A stretch of 64,000 nucleotides of DNA from NCBI GenBank assembly GCA_018873245.2, contig JAEMBT020000009.1:2270001-2334000 (forward strand). The letters run 5' to 3'. Within the stretch, counting starts at the first letter, position 1. Each line of letters begins with the position of its first letter. The notes beneath the pieces are model-generated. The model was not told where the DNA came from, made no database searches, and saw only the letters and a program-made list of their open reading frames with translations. The position numbers and the translations under genes are program-made. This DNA comes from Archegozetes longisetosus (lineage: Eukaryota; Arthropoda; Arachnida; Sarcoptiformes; Trhypochthoniidae). Shown in pieces: positions 11,490 to 21,782 of the stretch.

Positions 11490-13049
11490 ATGGATAAGAA
11501 AAAATTGAAATTAAGTCAATTAAAAGTTAGTAATGTTATGAAAAGAGACTCATTTAGCGATAGAATAGGTGATGATTTAGGCGAACTAGTATTGAGTCAT
11601 CTCTCAATTGAAGACAAAATACGTTTTGAATGTGTTTCAAAACAGTTTCAAAGATTAATATTTAATAAACAATTGATTTTAGAAGTGAATCTTCTCAGTG
11701 AAAACAAGAAAAACAACTTGTATAAATTGTTCAAGTTTTCAGAAGATACTGATAACGAGCAATACTTTGATCAATTGGTTCTAAAACCATTTGAAAGTGT
11801 TCTAAAAAGGTGCAAGTTTATTAATCATATCAATATTATTTGGCGCTCAAGTAATATTCAAAGTAAACAAAACTTATTGCTATTAATCGCCGACAACTGC
11901 AAACATTTAAAGTCCATTAAATACGACTTCAATGGAATATGCGAACAAACTTTAACAACTTTTGGTCAGAAATGTGGGCAACAATTAAATGAAATATATT
12001 TCAGGGATAATAGAACCTTACATTGCAATCAAATATTATTGAACTTTTGCCCAAATCTCAAATCAATAATTGATATATCAATCAATAATATGATTGATAA
12101 CAATCGTGTATTAGTGCCAAAAGCGACTCAAATTAATTTGTTGAAAATTTATAAACAAACAGATATAGATTTGATGAAAGTTTTTGCCGATAGTTGTGTT
12201 GATAATCTGAAAGTGTTGCGCATTAATTACATTGCTATGGAATCTTATGACAAAAAGTTATTCGACACTCTAATGAAACAATTATCACCTTTTGTTAGTT
12301 TAGAGGTTATGTATTTGAACCTAAAAACTGAATTTCATTCGTGTCTAGCATTTGTTGATAATATGGAAAATATAGGTCTCAAATGCAAGAAAATAAGTTG
12401 CCTAGAGATTGATATTCTCGAATACAAACCCCGAAACCCACTAATAATCTCACAAATGTTTGGTAAAATAGGTTTCTTCACTCAATTGAAACTTTTGAGA
12501 ATAAATGCCTGGTATGTGACGCAACAAATAAGTATACATTCGCTAAGCAATTGCAAACTATTAACGCATTTAAGTTTATATCATTCCGCAATCAATGACG
12601 AAGTATTAAAAGACATAAACTTGTTATTACCACAATTAACACACGTCTATATCAGAACTAATGGAAAAATAACTGATAAAACAGTGAACTTATTGGCAAA
12701 ACTTGATAAATTAAAAGTTATTAAAATAAGTCCCGAAGACAACACATGTTCCACTGAATCGTTTAAATTTATAACAAACAAGTCAATTAACAATTTAATT
12801 GATGGCTGTCAACAAATTAAATCTATTCAATTAGAGAGAACTGATATAACATCTCAAATAATCGACACTTTGATAGATCTAGCCTTGAAAAAGCCTAAAA
12901 TTCAATTCAATCATTCGTTTCGATTGATTGTTCAGAAAAAGAATGACAAATATGTGAAGAAATATAAAAGTTGTAACGATTTACCAAACAATTTAAATAT
13001 AACTATAGATTATTCAGATCTTTGGCCAAAATTTTATTTCAAGCGCTAG
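11490..13049 (+). CDS. F-box/LRR protein, intronless
   Basis: A single open frame of 519 residues. An F-box lies at about residues 24-62 (IGDDLGELVLSHLSIEDKIRFECVSKQFQ). In this family the F-box docks to Skp1 in an SCF ubiquitin ligase, and the rest of the protein chooses substrates. The remainder is a series of irregular leucine-rich repeats (for example LKVLRINYIAM, LKLLRINAWYV, LTHLSLYHSAI). There is no signal peptide or membrane segment. AATAAA hexamers at 13051-13056 and 13178-13183 may end the transcript. A second family member lies at 28396-29898 and a 65-base fragment of another lies near 33020. The number of repeats and the substrate are unknown. The absence of introns fits either a retrocopy origin or a family that is normally single-exon. 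Confidence 0.9.
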   Translation: MDKKKLKLSQLKVSNVMKRDSFSDRIGDDLGELVLSHLSIEDKIRFECVSKQFQRLIFNKQLILEVNLLSENKKNNLYKLFKFSEDTDNEQYFDQLVLKPFESVLKRCKFINHINIIWRSSNIQSKQNLLLLIADNCKHLKSIKYDFNGICEQTLTTFGQKCGQQLNEIYFRDNRTLHCNQILLNFCPNLKSIIDISINNMIDNNRVLVPKATQINLLKIYKQTDIDLMKVFADSCVDNLKVLRINYIAMESYDKKLFDTLMKQLSPFVSLEVMYLNLKTEFHSCLAFVDNMENIGLKCKKISCLEIDILEYKPRNPLIISQMFGKIGFFTQLKLLRINAWYVTQQISIHSLSNCKLLTHLSLYHSAINDEVLKDINLLLPQLTHVYIRTNGKITDKTVNLLAKLDKLKVIKISPEDNTCSTESFKFITNKSINNLIDGCQQIKSIQLERTDITSQIIDTLIDLALKKPKIQFNHSFRLIVQKKNDKYVKKYKSCNDLPNNLNITIDYSDLWPKFYFKR

Positions 13050-13177
13050 TAATAAAATAATTTGCGTTTTGTGCGTTTCATTTTATATTAACGTTAAAAG
13101 TATTTTTGTTAAGAACTTTTCAAGAGTTTTGATATTATATTTTCGTTATCAGAGATTAGTTAATGTTCAGTAATTAA

Positions 13178-13183
13178 AATAAA
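13178..13183 (+). terminator. Possible poly(A) signal of F-box gene
   Basis: AATAAA about 130 bases beyond the stop. A closer copy at 13051-13056 starts two bases after the stop codon and is probably too close to be the one used. Confidence 0.35.
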
Positions 13184-14137
13184 GAAATGAAATCGTAAGC
13201 ATTTGTTTGACTTATTTTCCTTAGTTTCACTTTTGCACTCAAATCTTAATCTCCAAAATGTAATTATATTTATTAGAATTTAATCGCTTATTATATTAAA
13301 TGCAGACATGAAAACAATATATAAAATAAGTGAATAATAATAGGATCGAAAGTTAATTTTATGGAATTTGGTCAAATGAATTTTCATGGTCTGTTTTGTT
13401 TGAAACTTGCGCTCAAATTGAACTTCACAAAATATTTGTCTCCCATATGTTTCAACGTATGAGTCTTCAAATGAAAATTTTGTCTAAAACTTGACTCGCA
13501 TTGAAGTCACGAACACTTATGCTACTCCTTACCTGAAAATAAAAAAAAATCATAGTAAAACATAGAAAATGCATTAAAACTTTAGAATGAATACCTGTGT
13601 GTCTCATTTTATGTCATTAAATGTGTGATCATAAGCGATCTTGAAATCACAACCCATCCATAGAATAGTTTCCAATTATAATATAAAATTGTTTAAAATC
13701 TATGTTAAAATATTTGTTTTGAGCAGAGAATAGACTTTTAATTACGTAATTGAATAAGAACAATTGATTGGCCAGGTCAATTACACTGAAAGGGCGCGAT
13801 TCCGCTATGAACTTTAAACTCATGACCACTTAATTCTTGTTTATCATCAAAAAGCAGTCCACAATCAACTCTTCGATACTTAACACGTTTGATCTGTTCG
13901 TCTAATATGCTGTGTTAAACTGCATTTACAGATAAACTCTCTTTCGCATCCAGGCCAACAACATGTAAACTGTTTCTCTCCAGTATGTTTCCACTTGTGA
14001 TTACCCTAATAAACATAGAATTAGTCGTTGGTCACTGCTAGACTAATCATCAATTGCTTATTTCTGAACTATTCATAAACATAGAACCACGTTTAGGCTA
14101 TTGACACTTAAATGGTTTAATGCTTGTGTGCCTCACA

Positions 14138-15134
14138 CAGGGCTCTCAGTTTTCGCTTGTTTCTTGCACTTTTCGTACTATCGAACAAAAAAGTTGTTCG
14201 ATAGTTGTACGAACAAAATTTATGCAAAATCTGCGCAAAATTTCGCAAAATATTTTGTCAAAATAAGTTTGCACAATTTTCTTATTATTCAATTAAATTT
14301 TTGTTAAACTTTTAAGTCTAAACATGTGTCAATATACAAATTGTCATATATGATCAAATTCGCAATTATTTTAAAATCATTTCTACAAAGATAGACTACA
14401 TAGACTACTAGGAATCTTACGGACTTTCTGAAATAGAATTTTATGGTAGATTTCTAAGCGAATAAAACTTTTATATAGTATAATGATCTTCGTATATAAT
14501 TTGCGCTCAATATTATATCACAAAAAACAATAGAAATGCGGTTTATATTAAGAGATCGCGAAAAAATTATGTATCAATCAAAAGTTTAAAAACTGTATTC
14601 AACTTATGAAAAATTTTGGATACTAGTGTATATCATATCATTATATCAATGTATCGTATTATTCAATATATCGATAGAGCCCTATCGAAATGCGCAAAAT
14701 AGTAAATTTGCGCTCAAATGAGAGCCGATTACATGACATTACCGCGCAAGCGACACTACCGCGCAAGCGACACTACCGCGCAAGCGACACTACCGCGCAA
14801 GCGACACTACCGCGCAGGTGACAATACCGCGCAGCGGCAATACCGCGCAAGTCACTACAGCACACGACACTACCGCGCAACGACAATACTGCGCAACGAC
14901 ACTACCGCGCAAACGACACCACAGCGCAACGATACTACCGCGCAAACGACAATACCGGGTAAACGTCACTACCACGCGTTAGTATAGTTTGCGAGGTATT
15001 TATTTTACGCGTTAATGGAGTTTGCGCGGTAGTCTTATTTGCGCGTTAGTGTCGTTTGCGCGGTAATGTCGTACGCGGTGTTTGTTTGCGCTGTAATTTG
15101 TGCGCTGTAATGTCGTGCTAGCATGAGAGCCCTG
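14138..15134. mobile_element. hAT-like MITE with internal minisatellite
   Basis: The termini CAGGGCTCTCA (14138-14148) and TGAGAGCCCTG (15124-15134) are perfect 11-bp inverted repeats of the CAGGG type common in hAT elements. The 8-bp flanks GCCTCACA (14130-14137) and GTCTCACA (15135-15142) differ at one base and are a decayed target duplication. The surrounding zinc-finger pseudogene continues on both sides. The element encodes no protein. It contains a hairpin near 14173-14211 (CGTACTATCGAACAA and its complement) and a GC-rich minisatellite in its right half. Confidence 0.85.
14736..15118. repeat. GC-rich minisatellite CTACCGCGCAAGCGACA, partly inverted
   Basis: From 14736 a 16-17 base unit with the core TACCGCGCAA is repeated about 14 times, the first four almost perfect. 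After about 14975 the same core continues in the opposite orientation (TTGCGCGGTA). The whole block can therefore fold back on itself. It is strikingly GC- and CpG-rich in a roughly 70% AT region. It is wholly inside the MITE. Confidence 0.9.
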
Positions 15135-15963
15135 GTCTCACACAATGGTATTTAACTATCTGTAAAATAACAATCAAAATGCCGATATTCCAAAAGAAAA
15201 TTCGTAAACCCAATAAAGGATGTAATAATTTGATGAATCAATTACTTTTTTCAAATTAAACGTATAATCAAATTGATGCCAATCACATTTAAATAAATCA
15301 CTGGTTTTATTACCATTATCTTATTATTTATTGCAAGAGGTTCCATCTTTTTCTTTGTCAGTCGTTTTTAATTCGGGATTTTTATAAACACTAGTTTTTC
15401 TATTTTTTTCTATTAACAGCAACGAATTTAGACTTCTCTCTAATATGTGAATCTTGTTTATGTAGACAATTTTATTGGTCTCTTCATTCACATCGATGTT
15501 ATTACCGCTTATATCAAAATTTTAAAACCATTGTTTCCCTAGAATTTTATTATTAAAACTATTAATACTCTTACACTTTAGCTGACATTTATTCAATCAT
15601 TCAACTATTAAATTATTATCATTAAGACATTTACACTTCAAGACCACAGGTATAGAAATGAAACAAATTTTCTCTAACACAAAATTTCGCTAACTTTCCG
15701 ATGACTTCCCTCAACTGTTTCAAAACTCTATTGATTTAATTCTTTAGTTTTTACAGCTAACTTTCAATCCACAATCAACTCATCAATTGATTAATATTAG
15801 CGATAAACGAGTTATTATTGTTTATTCGGATTGAAGATGCCTTAAAAACCCAAACAAAGAAGCAATTCTTAATGACGCGTGAAACTTGTGTGCAACTTCT
15901 GTTGAATTAATCTATAATTAAAAGGTTTTGACAACTTTCACATTTCAGTTATTGCTTAGGTGT

Positions 15964-18714
15964 AGTAGATATGTGCTTCTGGACTTGAGCACTCTAGACC
16001 TGAGAGGGATTCTAGACCTGAATACTCTATACTTGAGAGAGATGCCTAAAGCTGATGAGCTTCTTTGAGGTTATAATTGAGTTGACGATACTGTCTATGC
16101 ATAAAATTGATAAAAAAATTAGCTCAATTGTTAATCATTTTATTTTCTCCGAAATCAATGCATTTACAAGATTTTTTATTAACAAGTTATTATTATTTTT
16201 ATCAAATGAGAATAGATAGAAAATCGCAGTAAGAATAACCTGATAGTCTTAGTTTTACATAACTAGACAGTAACACTAACAGAGTAAGAACAATAACACA
16301 GTTTTACTCATTCATAATAGTGTTCGCATGTTATATAATGCGTGTTACGTATTTTTATGTAGTATTGTGTTCTATATTGCTATATAGTGTGCTATATAAT
16401 GTTGTATTTGTATTACTATATAATTCTGTGAGTATAACGTGCAATAAGTAGTACATTTTTATGTAACATGATACCAAAGCATAAAAGAGTGGTGTCCCCG
16501 AGTCCTTATTACAGTACTGCTAAAAAGTGGAACTGCGCAATAACGTAAATAAACAAATCTTTTTGGAGTACAAATGAATATAAAATCTGTTTAGCCACTT
16601 TGTTGTTAAGATGGCTGCAACACAGGTGGACCTGAAGAAAAGCTACATTAAGAAGCTGCACGAAGCATTTGCAGCATCCAATGGGAAGATGGACATGATG
16701 ACGGACCGCATCAAGTCAATACGAAAGAACTGGAGTAAGTACATCATTTAGTGCTTTTTTAGAAAATCTTTCTAATCCTTTTTTTCTTTTTTCAGAGATT
16801 ATTATGAAGAAATGGAAAGCCTATGACCTGAAGGACTGAATGGTTGGATGCCAGACGAAGATAGATTGAGAAAATTTCTTTTCATGACGGCTCTCCCGAA
16901 ACTATATGAAGCTGCAACTGAGGATTTAACAGTAAGTTCAAGTTTTTCTTGATTTTCTCAAAACTTTTCTAATTCATTTTGTTTATGTAATTTTTCTAGG
17001 AAAAACAAACGATTGAAAGGGAGCTCAGGGAAGTGGAACCTTCAGAGCATCGAAGGAAGAAAAATAAAAAAGAAAACTTCCTCTAAGAAGAGAAAATAAA
17101 ATATCAACAACAAGTTCGGGAAAAAGAGAATCTACTTCAACTGATGCAACAGCTGGCCATTTGAGTCTCGGCGGAGACGGAAGCGAGGAAACTGCGTCAA
17201 CAGGTAAAACATCACATCAATTCTTGTTTTAACTATTCATAATACTAATTTTGTTTTTTGTATAAATCCCACTAATTCTTGAATTGAACCAATCAATTCC
17301 TTGGTTAAAATTTCCGGAAATAAAAGATCGTCAAGTTCTCTTCTTATGCCAGAGCCAAGAATCATCAAGTTTAAGGGCAAACAGAAGAAAATTATTACAA
17401 GGGATCGTCAGAACTTGACCTTAAACATCAATCCGATTTCATTACTTCTAATGTAACAACTTTTTGCGAACGGAAATCTCGACTTCAGTTCTTTGGTCAA
17501 TCGTGAAGATGTGGTCAATGACGAATAATTGTTTTTATTTTATACCATAAAATCCTTTTCTTGCATATTTATTAAAATTTTTTAAAAAATAAGAAAAATG
17601 ATAAAAGTTTAAAAAAAGGAAAAAAAATCTGAAATGATAAAAAGAAAAAAATTAAAAAAATAAAAGAGAAAAACTTATATTAATCAATTTTTAAAAAAAT
17701 ATCGTTTTTTAAAAATAATTTTATAACATTCTTTATACAATATTCCAATTTTTTATTAATTTTTATTAATAAATTTATCTAATATTTTAACAAAAATTTC
17801 AATAAAGTTTTTTAGTATACCCATTAAAAATGTATTCGTCCTAGATTTTACGCAGATCTTAGATTCTGGTTTAGATTCTAGATTGAAGTTGTAATTTTGC
17901 AAATTATTTGTATTTTTCATATAATACATTTGACTTACCGAGACTGGTTCTTCTTCTTCTTCTTCTAAAGTCTTTACTAGATGGCAAACTCGAAATCTTC
18001 TAAACTTTTTGAAGTATGATTTTTCTTATATAAATTTTATTTTAAAGAATTCTATTCTATTCTATTACTTTTTAAATGTTTTATTCATATAAGACGTGAC
18101 AATTTTTACATATATTGTTAAACCTTCTCTTCACATGTTTCATACATATAAAATATAACGCTTTTTCACATTTGAATTATGCATTAATTTTCTGTAAACG
18201 TTTTTTATTTCATTTTAACAAGTTTCACTTGATAAAAAATCATTAATAGAAATCTGTTTAATTGTATATATTCAAATATTTTCTTATTACGAGTCATGTT
18301 TCTTTAAATGTTCTGAAAATATATAGATTTTCGTTTCAATGTCTCAGTATTAGTAAATATTAGTTTAGTTAAATACTATTATTCCAAATTAATCATACTC
18401 TTTAAACTTTCTATTGCAATACGAATAATATCGATTGTGATGATTAGAGTGAAACAATCATCTCGTTTCAATTGAGCTACATTTTAAGAGGTGCGAATAG
18501 ATCACTGCACGCGGCTATTGTCAGAAATCCATGGAAGACTCCGGGAGGCAGTATTTATAATTTCATAAGGATGGAATTCAGACTTAATCGCGGCGAAAAT
18601 GCAAATCCAATTACTGTTTCTCTTACTCCAACTCAATTTCAGTGGATAATGCATCAAATTGAGAAACGTTCAATTTCTCAGGAAATTCCAGGTGAAAAAG
18701 AAGGCAAATACATA
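15964..18714 (+). mobile_element. Polinton-like inverted arm, left copy
   Basis: About 2.75 kb is the inverted counterpart of 48671-51477. In the stretches compared by eye about nine bases in ten agree. Both copies begin at AGTAGATATGTGCTTCTGGA, and Polinton termini characteristically begin AG. The arm includes CTAGACCTGAG-type direct repeats near its tip (15985-16045), a coding-looking block at 16611-17460 shared with the other copy, and the first part of a 292-residue gene (18472 onward). Similarity stops where a mariner inserted at 18715. No matching 6-bp target duplication is found beside the two tips, so one composite element or two separate insertions are both possible. This is a broken fossil. 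Confidence 0.75.
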
Positions 18715-20100
18715 GGTCAAACCATAAGTAATTGCAAACTTTTTCTAAGTACGCAATTCTTTTCTTATCAGTTCGAGGTACTAAGGTAATGCTGATGATT
18801 AATCATTGATTACTGTTGTTTATAATAATGAAGGCGCAACTAATTTTGATCATCCTTGTCGTATTGGCACTAAAAAGTTTCGAGGCCCCAAAACTTGACA
18901 AACTTCGCGAAAGTGTTACATCGGAGGACCAGCGATCATTTATAAAGATCAATGTGTTACTTGATACGGCTCCAAGAGTTGTTGCGGTCCAACTTGAAAC
19001 TGCTGTGCCTGAGGGGCATTTAAAGGAAAAACAAGTATATAACTGGTATAATGGTTTTAAGTATGGAAGGCGAACAGATGTCAGTGATCTACCTAAACCT
19101 GGAAGACCAAGAGAAGCTACTACTGAAGAAAACAAGGAAATAATACGGCAACTCATTTTTGAAAGTGAGGCAATGCGAACAGAAGATCTCATACATGAAA
19201 CAGGAATGTCGCATACTAGCTTATTGAGGCTTTTCAAGGAAATTGGTGCAATGAAAATGAAGTCAAGATGGATCCTTCATGAGTTGACACAGAGGCAACT
19301 GCAAGCGCGAATGAATATAGCGGGGAAACATCTCGCTCGATATCAAAGGGTTTCCTTAATAAGATAATAGCAATAGACGAAACATGGCTTAAATCATATG
19401 ATCCTGAAGATTCTAGAGGGAGTAGTGAATGGCTACTTCCTAGACAAAAGGCCTAAGTACACACAAAAATAAAAAACGTGTTGACAAAAATTTAATTTTA
19501 CATTTTTTACATATGCGTCGGAGACCTAAGAAATTGAAACCAGAACGTCAGCAATGGAAATGCATGATGATTATAGCACTTTGGAAGAAGCAGGTGTTTA
19601 CGTATGAGATATTGCCTGAAGGACAGATAGTTGACAGTTTCACTTATCTTTACTTTCTCGAACGTCGTGTGCTCCCCGAAGTTAATCAAAAAAAGTTTGG
19701 ACGTCCTATAATTTTACATGACAATTTTAAACCTCATAAACATCGAATTGTTAAGGAGTTTTTACAAGAGAAACGTTGGGAGGAGTTGAGAGGAGTTGGA
19801 ACATCCGCCGTACTCACCGCCGGATATGGATGGAATAGATCGTATAAAAGCGCCAAACAAGGGGAAGCAGTTCCAAAGTCGAGTGAGCTCATACGGGATT
19901 ATGAAGCAATAATTCGGGACGTAAATGAAAAGCAACAATCTTTGGGTATTACTATGCTACCTGACCGCTGGAGAGCCATCACCCTTGAGCACGGCAAATA
20001 TATTGAACAATAGTATACTCCTAGACTTTGGTACCTTGTACCGTTCCAAAAATATTTAAAAAATAAAACAAAAAAATTTGCAATTACTTATGGTTTGACC
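18715..20100 (+). mobile_element. Mariner transposon, decayed
   Basis: The ends GGTCAAACCATAAGTAATTG... (18715-18738) and its complement (20077-20100) are perfect 24-bp inverted repeats. TA is duplicated at 18713-18714 and 20101-20102. The transposase begins in the frame from 18816: an HTH region with KPGRPREATTEENKEIIRQL, then, after a one-base shift near 19350, the first catalytic motif AIDETWLKSYDPE. After about 70 extra bases near 19456-19525 the reading continues with the second motif (IILHDNFKPHKH) and, after another frame change near 19800, traces of YSP-D. The element is a broken DNA transposon of the mariner type. It sits exactly at the junction of the Polinton arm and a Tc1 fragment. 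Confidence 0.9.
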
Positions 20101-20102
20101 TA

Positions 20103-20834
20103 TGTAGTAATAAAAGTGACCATCAGGAAAGTGCTCTTCTATATATGGAAGAACCGTTTCGTTTAAAATATCAATATATTTTCCCGAATAAAATCTGCCT
20201 TCAATACGAAAAAGAGGGCCGATAGCTTGAGCGTGCATCAGTCCAAAAACAGGTATTGATTTTCTACCTGAATGAGCTTTTTCTGCAAGATACCTCTCAT
20301 CATAAGCAGCGCCAACTGGTCTACGAATTAATCTCCAAACCGTGTTTCCCGTCATAAAAGTTGATTCGTCGACAAAAACGGTTCGGTTCCAAAGTTCAAA
20401 GTTTAAATTGTTTTGAGAGAATTGTAATCTTCGGGCTTTATGTCCGACACTTAAGTGTTTTTTAATGCGAGCAACACGACAATAAAGCTTACTCTCGCGT
20501 CGTCTTCGCCCAATTGTTACTAAACTACAATCGAATTCACATCTAACCTTAATTTCTGCATTAGTTACGCGCGGATTTTCGATTGCATTTAAAGTGATCT
20601 CTAAGTCATCATCAACTGTTGTTGCGCGCGGACGCCCAGCAGGCTTAGTAGTGTTAAGCTCACCTGTTTATGACCATCTATTGATCCATTTCTTTATTGT
20701 AGTGAGACTTCTTGAAAGAGCTGATGCAATATCTTCAGGACTCATACCAGCTCCCAATAAATAGATTATAGTATTTCTCTCTTTGATACCAGTGTTCGAT
20801 CATTTCTCCAATGAATTTCATTCAAAAACTCCAT
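20103..20834 (-). pseudogene. Tc1-type transposase, 5' part
   Basis: On the minus strand from 20834 the reading gives M-E-F-L-N-E-I-H, a helix-turn-helix (GAGMSPEDIASALSRSLTTI), a GRPRA linker and the first catalytic motif VFVDESTFM, up to PDGHFYY, where the mariner at 20100 cuts it. One in-frame stop near 20670 and one frameshift near 20795 are visible. The part with the remaining catalytic residues is absent from the other side of the mariner. The element was thus already truncated or rearranged there. Confidence 0.85.
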
Positions 20835-21297
20835 AATTTTTAAATTTTAATATAGGTATTAATTCACAATATACCATAAAATGAAAGCATGTTTTTATAA
20901 TAAAATAAGACCAATGCATGCGATAGTCTTCACCTTTTGGTTTCGATGATTAATCAGACTTATAGTTTGATAAAAGTTTTTACAAAACTTTGAAAGCCTT
21001 ATCAAAATTAGTTATAAGTTCATTTAAAGCCTTTATCTGTACTTTTGATTCAAAGAAAACTACCAATCAGAAAGCTTGAAACAGTCAATAATGAGGCATA
21101 TAATAAGAAAGGCTCTTAAAGCCCACTAATTTTGCTCTACATTATTACTACAGTATAATTTAACCAAAAGCCTAACCTTTCAACTTAACAGACACTTAAG
21201 ATTAAAGAAAGAAATAGTAATTATTCTAAAAGAAATAAGAAAGCTATTATAATATCTGTTCAATTTGTTATTGATGATGATTTCGAGTGTAATTAAC
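20835..21297. other. No gene seen
   Basis: AT-rich sequence between the Tc1 fragment and the LTR element, without recognisable coding or repeat structure. Confidence 0.5.
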
Positions 21298-21301
21298 ATA
21301 T

Positions 21302-21782
21302 TGTGAGTGGATAAAATATTTCGCACTCACAAGTTATCAATTATTGATAGGACTCAAGGTCCTATGTCTAAATTTAAATCTATAAACAAAAGTTTTCTGA
21401 ATCCGGGCTATTTTCGGATTCAGAAATACGTGTGTAAACAACTCATTGGTCAATTATCAATAAGTGATCTTTGAGTTTCTATAGCTGATCATGTAGCTGG
21501 TCACGTAGCTGGTCAGCAACAAATAATCAGCAAATAACACTGTTCGATGGACACATGATTTTGGCCTCAACTTCAAACATATTTAAGAGGACATTTGAGT
21601 TGAGGAAAGGGAGTTCGTGTTCGTGTCCAGCTCGAGAGTAGCTGGTCTAATGTACATTTTTTTGTGAAATTCAATAAAACAATTTTATGCAAAGTGTTGT
21701 GTTCATTCTTTTCGTTTATTAAGTGTGCGTAATTAAAAGAAAAGTGCAGTGTACTCAACCCAAAGTGGCAGTTGCACTTACA
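21302..21782 (+). repeat. Left LTR of the gypsy-type element
   Basis: It starts TGTGAGTGG and ends CACTTACA, preceded by the ATAT target repeat and followed by a primer-binding-like site. An AATAAA near 21674 lies in the position expected for the polyadenylation signal. Confidence 0.85.

Larger units (their letters stand above)
13372..15740 (-). pseudogene. Decayed third zinc-finger gene of the A/B family
   Basis: This is read on the minus strand and is not an intact frame. 15600-15740 matches the coil and Cys-x-Cys N-terminus of gene B (bases near 11050-11180). 13850-14137 matches its middle fingers, including the ACATGTAAACTGTTTCTCTC stretch. 13372-13530 matches its last two fingers (LQCES-FRQN-HLKTHTLKH on translation). 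Stops and frame changes occur throughout, so it is a pseudogene from a tandem duplication. A 997-base MITE at 14138-15134 inserted into the finger region after duplication. Confidence 0.75.

Noticed and set aside
14718-14987. Open frames on both strands in the GC-rich repeat
   Set aside because: They exist only because the repeat unit lacks stops. The translation is a simple R-H-Y-R-A type repeat inside a MITE.
18803-19237. 144-residue minus-strand frame
   Set aside because: Antisense shadow of the mariner transposase.
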